Shown here: piece after piece, positions 1-10,151 of the stretch
Numbering within the stretch: position 1 is the first letter of the stretch
How the letters are laid out: each line of letters starts with the position of its first letter
Source of the DNA: Lolium rigidum
Lineage: Eukaryota > Streptophyta > Magnoliopsida > Poales > Poaceae
Assembly (NCBI RefSeq): GCF_022539505.1
Contig: NC_061508.1
Location: 346,283,484 to 346,347,483 of the forward strand
Length of the DNA: 64,000 nucleotides
Reading direction: 5' to 3'
Program-made: the position numbers and the translations under genes
The notes under the pieces: generated by a model
What the model saw: only the letters and a program-made list of their open reading frames with translations
Told to the model about the DNA's origin: nothing
Database searches by the model: none

Positions 1-895
1 CCAGGCTCTTTGTCAAACTCATCGTCAACTTCAGCTACATCATTGGAGGGATCCCAAGCACGCTGTTGGCCACGACTCCGCCCAGAACCTGTACGTCCTC
101 CTGCTCCTCTTGCTCCTCGATTGCTGAAACCTCCACGCCCACGCCCTCGGCCACGTCTTGGTGGTTCAGCTATCATCCAATCTCCAAACACATGGTCCTC
201 TTCCTTGTGAAAACCATTGCCACATTCCATGTATTCATGACCAATATGGCCACATACTTTACAGAACTTGGTGATCTTTTCAAACTTAACCAGAAACACA
301 TCTCCCCTTTGCGAATAACTGAAGTGAATCTTTCGAGTGGTTTATTGACGTCTATCTCAACCCGGACCCTGACATAATTTCCCTCTGCCACACCCTCTGT
401 ATCACTTGAGACAAATTTGCCCACTCGTCCAGCCATGTTCTGCAAGATATCAGGCTTCAGGTATGCCTCCGGCACATCATGGATCTGGATCCAGATTGGC
501 AACTTGTCCAAGACAATTGCTGATGGTTTTGTGTATCCATCGTAACCTTTGATCACAATCCCCCAGTTACGAAACAGCCATGGACCTTCCTCCACAACCT
601 TCGTCCAATCTCCCAGGCACTTAAACTGCAGGATGAAAGTGTTGTCGCCAACCGCACGAAATTTGACACCTTGTGCCAGATTCCAGGCATATCTCGGCGT
701 GCTAAACGATTTGTCGGTTAGAACCCGAGCAATCGCAAGCAGGGATGGCTCCTCATCGATGCAAACCTCCTCATCAATCACCAGATCATCGAAATCAGAC
801 TCGTTGATCCGTAGATTCCGCAGCAGAGCGTTGACATCCATCTTCTGTCCCTTTGGTATTCCGCCGGCATGAGAACTTCCGCCAGCCTCCGCCAT
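1..895 (-). pseudogene. DUF4283 / CCHC zinc-knuckle protein fragment, frameshifted, runs off left edge
   Basis: The frame opens at a Met codon at 895 (MAEAGGSS) and contains a DUF4283-like block (EGPWLFRNWGIVIKGYDG, then LDKLPIWIQIHDVPEAY). After about position 300 the reading moves one frame and continues as a CX2CX4HX4C knuckle (CKVCGHIGHEYMEC), followed by an RG-rich tail that leaves the window. DUF4283 followed by this knuckle is typical of plant retroelement gag-like proteins, especially LINE ORF1, and of their domesticated relatives; it is an RNA-binding arrangement. One indel near 300 breaks the frame, so I call it a pseudogene. The rest of the element lies left of the window, so LINE or LTR origin cannot be decided. 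Confidence 0.75.
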
Positions 896-1221
896 GGCCA
901 CCCTTATTCTCTGCGAGAAGGTCAACCTCTCGAGATCAGGGATAGCAGATTGAGTATGGCGAAGATCGAGATCCAATTTGGGTCGGATAGGAAAACTCGC
1001 GGCCAGAATCGCCTCCGTGTAGGAAAACCCTAACCCTAGGGTACGTATGATTTGTGTTTCTTGATTAGTTAAACGAGAGTTGTTTTGAGTGAGGGGTCTT
1101 AGGGCATCTCCAACCGGGCGACCCATCCCGCGCCCGCGCGTCCGGATGGGTCGAAACGGACAAAAACCCGGCCCAACGCGGGTACGCACCGCAAAAGCGG
1201 ACGGCCGTGGCGTCCGGAACG

Positions 1222-1257
1222 ACGCAAACCCGGCCCAAATCTTGGCCGGGTTTGCGT
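1222..1257. repeat. Subterminal 14-bp hairpin in the first Harbinger element
   Basis: Arms 1222-1235 and 1244-1257 (ACGCAAACCCGGCC and its reverse complement) flank an 8-base loop. The left arm begins 120 bases inside the element's 5' end. A similar hairpin sits at the matching place in the element at 4030-6116. Confidence 0.75.
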
Positions 1258-1428
1258 GGCCGCGGATGGCACGCGGCGTCCTCGCGTGTCCGCCCTGTCC
1301 GCGTGGCTGGCCCACCTGTCGGTGCCCCAGTCCTATTAAATGTGGACCTGGGGAAGGGGACTGTCCCTATCCAGTCCCCACTTTCCACTCCGGCCGCACG
1401 CCCGCGAGCTCGAAGCTTCCGCGCCGCC

Positions 1429-2265
1429 ATGGCCCCGAAGCGCGAGTTCGAGCCGTCCGCCAACGACCACGAGGCCGGCAGCAGCCGGCAAGTCGCGCCG
1501 CCGGCGTTCGCAATGGGGCCGCCGGCGCCTCCCAGACGCGAGCGGATCTACGTCACCGTTGCGGTGGCGCAGATGTTCTGGGACGCCGGCGTCCCAATGC
1601 CGTGGGGGGACGTGCACCTCCCCCACGGCTGGCACCTGAGCCCAGATCGGGTTCCGGTGCCGCCCATCCCGGGCTCCGGCCGCGCCCGCTACGCCGAGAT
1701 CCGGAGGCGCCGCGCTCAGCTGCCGGCGGACCTCCAGCAGGACCCCGCGTACGGCGACGCAAGTCCCAAGCCGGGACTTGTGGTTCGAGGTGGAGCACGA
1801 TGCGCGCCGGCGCACGTGCTTCACATCCGCGACGGCGCGGCCTCGCGCGCAGCCGCGCACACCTGCCGGCGGGCAGGCCGCCGCCCGGCGGGCTCTACAT
1901 CAACGAGCCCGCGCCCCAGCCACGAGCCCGCAGCCGCAGCCCCGGGAGGAGGCCGACCCGGAGCTGCGGGCGGCGCTCGCGGCGTCCCGCGAGCAAGCCT
2001 GGACCTCGACGAGCTGGCCAAATGGCCGCACCTCGCCGAGGCGCTGCGCACCTCCGCGCTGGAGGAGGCTGCCAGGAAGGCCCAGGAGGACGCCCAGGCG
2101 GAGGCGTGGGCCTTCCTCGAGCTGGCGCGGCGTCAGGAGGAGGCTACGCGTCAGGCGGCGCTCCGGGAGGAGGAGCGCCGGGCCGCGCGCCTGGCGGAGG
2201 AGGAGCGCCGGGCCGCGCGCCTGGCGGAGGAGGAGCGCCTGGCGGAGGAGGAGCAGCTCCGGTAG
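1429..2265 (+). pseudogene. Unknown grass transposon-borne protein with Glu/Arg-rich C terminus, two frameshifts
   Basis: The start lies in a strong Kozak context (gccgccATGG) at 1429. The first part (FWDAGVPMPWGDVHLPHGWHL, then VPPIPGSGRARYAEIRRR) looks like real protein. Between about 1765 and 1995 the plausible protein (WFEVEHDARRR ... DPELRAALAASREQ) is in the +1 frame. After that the first frame resumes with ELAKWPHLAEALRTSALEEA and a coiled-coil-like run of LAEEERRAAR repeats. The DNA under that run is a roughly 30-bp tandem repeat (about 2165-2240). Two compensating indels therefore leave an open frame with a scrambled middle. I do not recognise a function. It is either a captured host gene or an accessory Harbinger protein. 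Confidence 0.55.
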
Positions 2266-3089
2266 GAGTCCGCGCGCAGGGCACGGCTGCGCAGGCCGGC
2301 GAGCCCGCCGAACCCGCACTCCGCCTGGGAAAGGGCGCAGTGGGAGCCCTGGCCGGAGTCCCCGGTGCCCTCCGGCGTGTCGAGCCGGAACAGCGCGTCG
2401 CCGCCGGGGGGCGTCGTCGTCATCGACGCCGACGATGACGAGTACTACTGGGGGTAGTACTGCCGGCGGCCACCGTGCTCGCAAACCCTGTCTAGGGTTT
2501 CTTTTTTTTTAAGTTTAAAGGCCATATAGGGATTTCTTTTGTGTAAAAATTGCCCAAAATAGGGCTAAGTTTAACTAACTTATATTTATTTGGTGCTGTT
2601 TTTATTTTTCATTTTCATTTATGTTTTTTTTATTACATTTGCGGTGCGTCCGCGCGTTGGGCGCAGCGTGCGACCCAAACGGACACGCGGACGCGGTGCG
2701 CTGTCCGGGTGTCCGTTCGGCCACGCAAACGGCCCAAAACGAACGCGCTGGACCGTCCGTTTGGGTCGCCCGGTTGGAGATGCCCTTATTTGGCTGGCCC
2801 CGTGAGACGGAAGTGGTTGCTACTTGGTCTTCTGGGTGTGGAAGCTCCGTGATCAACTAAACACTGAATCCGCGACAGAGTTCTACACCGGTTCCAAAAC
2901 CGTGCACCAAATCCAAGCACCGTTCGCGTTCGGCGAGCCGCGCCCGCGCGTGTGCCCCGACGCGCACCTGCACTACAAGTACCAGCGCCACACCGCGCCG
3001 ATCGATAGCCGTCGGAGCAAACCGTTGGATACCGATCTCCACGTTTTAGCAAGCCGTAGCTGTAGATACGAACCTCGGGCCTCGGCGAC

Positions 3090-3404
3090 ATGGCGCTCTC
3101 GTCGCGGCGCCTCTGCGTGCTGCTGCTGCTCCTCCTCGCCGTCGCGGCGACCTTCAGCTGCGGCCACGGCGGCGTCCTCGGATTCAATCACGAGCCTACC
3201 GCCACTTTCCCGGGCCGTCCGTGCGGAGGCCCTGGCGTTTCTTGTGGCGGCGGCGCCTACCACGGGACCGGGTTCAGCCACGTCCCGCGCAATTACCAGA
3301 CGAGCTTCCGCGTCGGCGACTACTCTGCCGGCGGCCGCGGCCGGGTCTGGAGCGTGGGGGCGGTCGTCGTTGCCCCGGTTCTTGCCGCTGCCTGGATCGC
3401 GTAG
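3090..3404 (+). CDS. Small secreted protein, possibly GPI-anchored
   Basis: This 104-residue ORF starts with a classic signal peptide (MALSSRRLCVLLLLLLAVAA), so the product should enter the secretory pathway. The mature part is Gly-rich with Cys at 24, 45 and 52 (RPCGGPGVSCGGG). The last 18 or so residues (VWSVGAVVVAPVLAAAWIA) are hydrophobic and follow a small-residue stretch (YSAGGRGR), as in GPI-attachment signals, though a simple membrane tail is possible. I recognise no family. The frame is intact, GC-rich and lies between transposons, consistent with a small host gene. Non-coding GC-rich DNA could produce such an ORF by chance, which limits confidence. Confidence 0.5.
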   Translation: MALSSRRLCVLLLLLLAVAATFSCGHGGVLGFNHEPTATFPGRPCGGPGVSCGGGAYHGTGFSHVPRNYQTSFRVGDYSAGGRGRVWSVGAVVVAPVLAAAWIA

Positions 3405-3613
3405 AGTCGTTTGACCAGGGCTGAATAACTTGAATTATTGTGTAACTTGAATTGTCGTAGTGCCAGTACGTGAATTCGCTAGATCATGCATGCAGTTTCT
3501 GATATTCTTTTGTTGTTGATCGATATGTACAAATACGACACATATAAACCTATGTATGGGCGTACGTGTGTACATACATCCTAAGGGCATCTCTACCGAT
3601 GTACAAAAGTTTA

Positions 3614-4026
3614 GGCTTCGTTCGGCATACAGGAATTTTGAAGGAACTTTTGGAGTATCGGTTTCCGTAGGAATTTCTACCCGCAGCGCGTTCGTTTTGG
3701 GGGAATCCCTGTGACTCATTCTACTTTTCACGGGAAATCAAAAATCCAGTAGAACCTCATGTTCTCGCAGAGGCCCGAGGCTAAGCGCTGGCTCTAGGTG
3801 ATCCAGCCGAATAAACAATGCAGCTACACGAGAGTTGCCCCAGGTCATCACTTTTCAAAACAATAGAAAATTCTAATCAGCAGTAAGAACGCCCATACCT
3901 CCATCGTACTCAAGGGTGCCATTTCTTGCAAACCGAACAGGCCATAGATTTGCTATTCACCCTCAACTCTATTGATGTGCGGTTATTTATTCCTATGTTT
4001 CTTCTTCCTCTGAACCGAACGGAGCC
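3614..4026. mobile_element. Tourist-like MITE with TTA duplication
   Basis: A 413-bp segment is bounded by GGCTTCGTTCGG on the left and CCGAACGGAGCC on the right, imperfect 12-bp inverted repeats with one mismatch. TTA flanks both sides (3611-3613 and 4027-4029). There is no coding potential. Its right-hand TTA is also the left target duplication of the Harbinger element starting at 4030. Short repeats and a 3-bp duplication leave some chance of coincidence. Confidence 0.55.
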
Positions 4027-4272
4027 TTAGGGCATCTCCAGCGGCGCGACGCATTTCGGATGTCCGAAATGTCCGTTTGCGTCGCGCGGCGGACGCAAGA
4101 CAGACCGTTTTTGTCCGCGCGTCCGTTTGCACCCTGGGGTGGCTCCAGCGGCCCGGCGCATTTCCGCGTTTGCATCATATGAAGTTTTAAAACAACAAAT
4201 AGGATTTCAACGAAGTCATAGTTATTACATTTAAATTTTCAAAAGTCTACATGAAAATAAGATACTAGTCCT

Positions 4273-5588
4273 CTAGGCATGATCTTCATGGCCAGCCATG
4301 GTCCATTGATGCTCAATCAGATCCGTCTGCAGCTGTTTGGAGAAATTATCGTTTGTGACTTCTACATTCATATGTAGATAGTCCGCCCAAGTAGAAGCTC
4401 CAGCAATTGGCGCAACCAACTCACCTTGGAATTCCCACTGGTTCTCATTGCGGCCATCAGGACGCTCGTTCTCAACGATCATGTTATGCATGATCACGCA
4501 GCATGTCATCACCTCATGCATGGTCTTCAGCGACCATGTTCTTGCCGGGTGACGGACAATTGCCCACCGAGCTTGGAGCACACCAAATCCACGCTCCACA
4601 TCTTTCCTGCAAGCCTCTTGCATCTTGGCAAACCTCCTCGTCTTCTCGGAGTTTGGATTACGGACAGTCTTCACCAATGTGGTCCAGTCAGGGTAGATGC
4701 CATCAGCAAGATAATATGGCTTGTCATATGCATTTCCATTGATCTCATAGCTCGCCCGGGGAGCTTTGCCTTGCATGAGCCTTTCGAAAACCGGTGATCG
4801 GTGCAACACATTGATATCATTGTTGGAACCGGCCATGCCAAAGAATGAATGCCAAATCCATAAATCTTGAGATATGACAGCTTCAAGAATGACAGTCCGT
4901 CCCTCCTCATGCCCGCTGTACTGACCCTGCCATCCAAATGGGCAGTTTTTCCACTCCCAGTGCATGCAATCTATGCTACCAATCATCCCTGGGAACCCTC
5001 TAGACTCGTTGATAGATAGGAGCCGCCTTGTATCCTCAACATTTGGCTCCCTACAGTAATACTCTCCGAACACGGCAATCACGGCTCGGCAAAACCTGTA
5101 CATGGACTCAAGGCAGGTGCTCTCACCCATTCGAAGATACTCATCGAATATATCAGCAGCCATTCCATATGAGAGCATGCGAATAGCCACCGAGCATTTT
5201 TGGTAGGAGGTGAAGCCTAGCGCACCTGTTGCATCGGGCCTGCATTGGAAGTAGGGGTCGTAGTTTCTGACGCCCCGTAGAATGACCAAGAACAGGTCCC
5301 TTGACATCCTGTATCGGCGCCGGAACATTTTTTTCCGGAAAGATCGGATTGGTGAGGTGGAAGTAGTCCTTGTGGAGGCGGGCCTGCCCTGCCACTCTGT
5401 TGCGCGGCAGGTTTTTCGAGCGCCCCTTCACGCAGCCCCGGTGCTTGCGGCCCCGGGTTTGAGGTGAACTCGTGGATCATGGAGGCCGCAGTAGTTGCCA
5501 ATGTGTGCGCCGACTGATCGGACTCGTCGTCTGAAGAGGAGTCAACGATCTCCGCGCGGAACTTCTCCACCATATGCCATGCGTCCAT
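4273..5588 (-). pseudogene. PIF/Harbinger DDE transposase (DDE_Tnp_4 / plant transposon protein), frameshifted
   Basis: The 351-residue open part (stop at 4273, frame open to 5328) contains the family core: MFRRRYRMSRDLFLVILRGV, the first catalytic Asp in GMIGSIDCMHWEWKNC, GMAGSNNDINVLHRSP, the second Asp in YYLADGIYPDW and the Glu in RKDVERGFGVLQARW. The N-terminal part (MDAWHMVEKFRAEIVDSSSD from 5588, then KGRSKNLPRNRVAGQARLHK) lies in two other frames. There are indels in the T-run near 5325-5335 and near 5430-5460. Both frames are otherwise well conserved, so inactivation looks fairly recent. The product would cut and join element ends in the nucleus. Confidence 0.9.
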
Positions 5589-5955
5589 CTGCGTCGATAC
5601 GAACTGTTGATCAATGGCCGCGCACAAATCACGCCGAGAAATGGAGAAGGAACCTACCGGCGCAATAGGTCGAACAGGTCGTGGGCGGCGCGGAAGGGCG
5701 GCGCAACCGGCAAGGTTTCGCCCCAAAACAGCCGGCAGGTTCGCGCCGGAGCCAACCCCGAGTACGATCCTGCTCTCCCGCGCCGCGACAACGGTGCCGG
5801 CAGCGAGTACTGCGGCGCTGCGGCCGACGGCGGGGATTGGGGCGGGGGCGTCGCACTAGGGCAAATGAGGGGGGAAGCGGTCGATTTTGCTCTCGCTGAC
5901 TTGCGGGACCGGGTAAGAAATGGAGGACGCTCGGCGCGTCCGCGCAGCGTCCGCG

Positions 5956-5997
5956 GAGACGCAAACCTGGCGCATATTTGGGCCAGGTTTGCGTCTC
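5956..5997. repeat. Subterminal 16-bp hairpin in the second Harbinger element
   Basis: Perfect arms 5956-5971 and 5982-5997 (GAGACGCAAACCTGGC and its reverse complement) surround a 10-base loop. The outer base lies 119 bases from the element's transposase-5' end, matching the hairpin of the first Harbinger element. Confidence 0.75.
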
Positions 5998-6153
5998 GGC
6001 GGACGGGCCGGTCACTTTGCGTCGCCCCGCTGGAGCAGGGCCCAGACGCATTTCCGGTCACGGCGGACGAAAATGGTCGCTCAGCGACCATTTGCGTCGC
6101 GCCGCTGGACATGCCCTTAGAGGAGTAAACCTCTGGAGAAAACTTAGAGGACT

Positions 6154-7320
6154 TGTTACCTGCCAAAACCCACCGGCGGGCAATGGTTAAGCAACACGAA
6201 GAGCCGGGAGGCTCCCAAGGCCGCTTAGTGGACCCTGGCACCTCGCGTCGTCCCGCAAGTCTTCCAGCCACGTCCTGACGGTTGCTAGGGCGTGCCACCT
6301 GACCTAGACCCGATCAGGAAGGTGTTAGAGTGCTTCGATTGTTCCTGCATGGTAGACACGTAAACATTAAATACGAGCCCTATCGGCTCTCAGGTTGCCC
6401 TGTGGATCGGCTCAAAGAGCCGATCGCCCCATGGTTCACGTTGGATTTACAATGACATGGGGATCCTGCTTGATCAAAACAAAGCTAAAGCGATCTACGA
6501 CAGTTTAGGGTTTTCACCGCATAACCGGAACGTCCTACGTGTGATTGGGCCTAGCAGATACGAAAGATGATGCAAACTACCCCTACGAGAGGCCTAAAAA
6601 CCAACATAACGTTGATTCCCGGAACATCCCTTGTAGGGACGGTAAACAACACCTAACGCACTACCGGATCGTCCGACCCCAGCATAAGGCCTAACTATGC
6701 GGATATTAAACTAATCCTGCGGAGCAAGGAGCAACTATAACAGATCGGATCTACTAAGTAACGAACAAGCAAGATGCTGCCCTTACACCCATATAGGTGT
6801 AAGGGCAGCTAGGTGTCGAGGGACGGCATTGCCACGCATGTATGCACGAGAAAGCACCAATGCAAGCCCCTAAACACCTAAGGATAAATAGTGCTGCTCG
6901 CCATCAACAACGCTTCAGCACGAGCAGCACAAGGTAGACGAATAAACGCGTACTGCCTAGATCGCAAGATGCGATCTAGGCAGCATGATGCTTACCCGGA
7001 AGAAACCCTCGAAGAAAGGGGTGGCGATGCGCCTGATTTGTGTTTATTGTGAACGTGATTGTCCTTGTTTTTCGATAACCCTAGATACATATTTATAGTC
7101 CAAGGGACTTTCTAATTGAGGCGTGCACCTAACCGTGCACGGGCCAGACTCTATCTGTTAATTCTAAACACGATACGATCTAATAAAATTACAGATACAC
7201 GGGCAATTTAACCCAAACTCTTAGCGCAAGGCCGCTTCGAAGATGCTCCACGTGTACGTCCTTCAAGCCCATCTTCACTTACGGCCCATCTCCTGATTTG
7301 GCCAAAATCGGGTGATAACA
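6154..7320 (-). repeat. 3' LTR of the 6.1-14.7 kb element
   Basis: Begins TGTTACCTGCC and ends GGGTGATAACA. It is nearly identical to 13520-14685, with a few substitutions and single-base indels. Being the left copy of a minus-strand element, it is the 3' LTR. Confidence 0.93.
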
Positions 7321-7337
7321 CATGCCCCCCTGGTTTT
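7321..7337 (-). other. Polypurine-tract candidate
   Basis: The minus strand reads AAAACCAGGGGGGCATG immediately next to the 3' LTR, the expected place and composition for the plus-strand primer. Confidence 0.55.
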
Positions 7338-7595
7338 GATAATAATAATTGCAAAACCATCTGTTTTTCCTTCGAGGGGTGGTCATGTCGTGGCAGAGCA
7401 GAACCGTCGCAGTATTTTCTCATCATGACGACTTGCCTTTCCAACTTCTCTGCATGATTTGACAGTTTTGGCCCCATGTCCTCGGAAACTGCTTAAGCAT
7501 TAAATCGCTATATCCCCCTTTTATTTAGCCACTTCTTGCAGTTCCTTTCTTCATCCTCCTCGCACCAGTACTTCCAAAAGCCCTCCTCCGCTACC

Positions 7596-8107
7596 ATGCC
7601 TTCTTCTTCTTCCTCCTCATCGGATCTTTCTGCGCAGTCCTCCCCCTTCCGCGAGCCGACGCCGGAATGGAACCCGGAAGAGGCCCATGCGGCCAACATC
7701 CGCCGCGCCATCGAAGCCGGGGATGAGCCGAGCCACAATTTCTCCATCTGGTCAGAGGACGACCAGTCCCTGACCGACGGGAGAGCGTCCTCCGTTGCCT
7801 CGTCAATGGGGCAGCGGAGGAAGAGAGCGACGACAACCTTCCCTGGGAGGGTGTCACCTCCTCCGAGGAGGTGGAGGAGGAGGAAGAGGACGATAGCTCC
7901 TCCGACGAGCCGCCGGCCAAGCGCCACTGCCCCTGGCCTGGGAATCTCAGCGACTTCGACAGCGACGAGGACGACGCTGACGAGGAAGACGAGGACAACG
8001 AGGGTCCTGTCGGCGGCCGCTACGGCAGTGATGACGAGCCGGCCGGGAGCAGCGCCGACGATGGCAATGATGGCGACGACGACGACGAGGGCAGCAACGG
8101 ACCCTAG
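7596..8107 (+). pseudogene. Antisense acidic Ser-rich ORF inside the retrotransposon
   Basis: From ATG at 7596 the frame gives MPSSSSSSSDLSAQSSPFRE, then EWNPEEAHAANIRRAIEAGD and NFSIWSEDDQSL. Near 7805 one indel moves the plausible protein to another frame: EEESDDNLPWEGVTSSEEVE, PPAKRHCPWPGNLSDFDSDE and a strongly acidic Asp/Glu/Gly-rich tail ending at 8107. It is antisense to gag and next to the 3' LTR, the position of the antisense genes in the two other gypsy elements of this window. I see no known domain; the acidic tail and PPAKRH (a nuclear-signal-like motif) hint at a nuclear protein, but that is inference. Confidence 0.5.
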
Positions 8108-10151
8108 ATAGGATCTTAGCCTAGGGTCAGTAGTAGTAGATGGGCAACGAATCCCCTAGGACATCCTTTTGAGAGCAATCAGCTCTTCATGTAAGAAACC
8201 TCGTTCATCAATGGAGAATTTCCCAATTTGATTTTGCCGATTTCCTTTGTGATAATTTAGCCGATCGTCCTTCGTACTGAGTCTGCCGATTGTCAACTCG
8301 GTCAATGCTCAACGAGCCGATTTCCATGCATCGGTCCCCCATAATCCGCTTTTCCTCTTTTTTACGTCGGAGTGATCGTGAACTTGGTCAATGCTCAACC
8401 AATCAATGTCAACGTGTCGATCCCACACGATCTATCCTTCACCTTTTCGACCGGCGATCTAGAGCCCTGATGGACAGTGAGGCAGGCCAATGCCTTCAAA
8501 AGAGTCTTAAAACTGCCTCTCAAACAGCTTGCCGTCGCAACCGAGACCCCTGTAGTACAGATATCCCCTGTTCTGCTCCTTTACAGCAACCAGATAGCCC
8601 AGAGTCCATTCTCCATCGGTGATGATGGACCTTTCTTCTACAAGAACTCATCGCCTTTGAGAGGAATTGCGTTGCAGGACCAACCGATGACTCTCCAATC
8701 GGCTTCTGAAAAACAGAGCATCCACGAGGCCAGCTGCTGCCCCAAACCTCAGCCGAGGTGAAAACGGTGATGGGGACACGTAATTCAAACAACCAGACCC
8801 AAGCTCAATCACATCTGAGAGAACTATCATGCAGGGCCAATCAGCCGATCGCCTTTCCTCCGTTGACAGCCGGTACTGTAGCCGCCAATCCAGCAAGCTG
8901 GTAACCTGGTTGTGGGCAGGTGTCTTCGATAGAGCTCTGGTCCTGTCGCCGAATCGTCTTGCACTTTGGAACTGATAATTTTGCAGCATCAGCACCATTC
9001 CTCAGACAAGTCGTGACGCCGAGCCAGTCGAATCCGACAAGAATCGGCTTCCTACAGCAAAGTATCATTCAGGGCAAACTGCCCCCCAAGCCTCGATCAG
9101 GGTGAGGACCACAGCGGGCCAGCCAGATGGGCTTCCATCAGCCTCCAGGTTGTAGGGCAGAATCAGCCGATCCAACCCAATCGGTTCTTCAAAGCGAAAG
9201 AAATTTCAGGGCGCGCTGCCCCCGAGCCTCTTTCAACTCAGTTCTCGCGCCTTGCTGATCAGATCGGCTCGTCCTCTTGGGAGGCTAACGCAACTGCTAG
9301 TGGGGGTGTTTGATGAAGCCCTGACGTCCTTCCCAACTCCGGTCGTAACATCCTTTGAAGGTAATGTCCACCAAGTTGCCACCTTGACCAAGTCCTCAGG
9401 CCGAAATGCTACAGCCGATTGCTTCATCATCGGCCGCTCTCACGGTCCTAGCGGAAGTATGTTCCCTTCGTCGGGCCCATGCTTACCCTGATTTGCAAGT
9501 TTATGCTGCTCTTGTTGTTAGTCAGGGTTGCAATCCTCAGTCTTGCAGAAAAACATCAGTGGCTTTAAATGGGCCAAGGTAATGTTGGACGCCACAAGCG
9601 ATGCTCACCGCGATCTTGCTGCACCTGATGGCTCGCCAAGGAGGAGTTCCTCCATGTAATTTGATAACTACTCCATTGGGCTTCTTGAGTCGATGACCAC
9701 GCACCGACTTTTTATCCTTGAGTCGATGTCTGCGCATCGGCTGCTCTTAAAGGTTTTTCTTGAAATTTGAAATTTTCTACGGCCGATTTACTCATGAAAC
9801 GGCTCCCACTTTATCAGAGAATACATCCTGCATTGCTCCAAACTCCGTATCCTCGTGTTCTATCCTTCTATGTGCCCCCCGAGCCGATTCTGTCAGGTAT
9901 TTGATGGTATCGGCTCTTCAGGCATCTGTTGGATCAACGTTGAACACAGCCAAAACGCATGTTGGGGGTAATTTTGGCCGATTGCGGGAATCGGCCTCCC
10001 TCTTCATTGCAATGCTTGACGATGGTTTGCAACTTCTCGGATTTTCACTGTAGCTACGTGGCATGCTGGAGATAAGATCCTTTGCTTTTCATTTTTTGAG
10101 GGCCGATCTCAGGGATCGGCCTTGCCACGTACGTCCAATGTCTTGAACCTG
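8108..10151. other. Non-coding internal region of the LTR element, rich in GCCGAT/ATCGGC
   Basis: No convincing coding frame. The stretch contains many scattered GCCGAT or ATCGGC hexamers in both orientations (for example near 8240, 8262, 8843, 9163, 9411, 9781, 9974 and 10101), sometimes as inverted pairs a few tens of bases apart. The LTRs share the motif (around 6408-6425). In other Ty3/gypsy elements this place would hold pol. Confidence 0.5.

Larger units (their letters stand above)
1102..2785 (+). mobile_element. Non-autonomous PIF/Harbinger element carrying a gene-like ORF
   Basis: The ends are inverted repeats beginning GGGCATCTCCAACCGGGCGA, the right copy being its reverse complement at 2764-2785. 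Both sides carry a TTA target duplication (1099-1101 and 2786-2788), the hallmark of PIF/Harbinger. No transposase is present. Instead there is one GC-rich ORF (1429-2265) and an AT-richer 3' part. The ends resemble those of the transposase-bearing element at 4030-6116, so a related transposase could have moved it. It lies between the DUF4283 fragment and the small secreted-protein gene, about 300 bases upstream of the latter's start. Confidence 0.85.
4030..6116 (-). mobile_element. PIF/Harbinger element with degenerate transposase
   Basis: The inverted ends are GGGCATCTCCAGCGGCGCGA on the left and, at the right, the reverse complement of the same sequence with one change (GGGCATGTCC). TTA duplications lie at 4027-4029 and 6117-6119. 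The interior holds a DDE transposase on the minus strand (4273-5588), so the right end is the 5' end. I saw no second Myb-like ORF, which intact PIF elements need. This is therefore a dead or partly deleted former autonomous copy. Confidence 0.9.

Noticed and set aside
1336..2512. Several overlapping open frames on both strands in the GC-rich Harbinger interior
   Set aside because: High GC lowers stop frequency; only the + frame with recognisable repeated family-like protein was kept.
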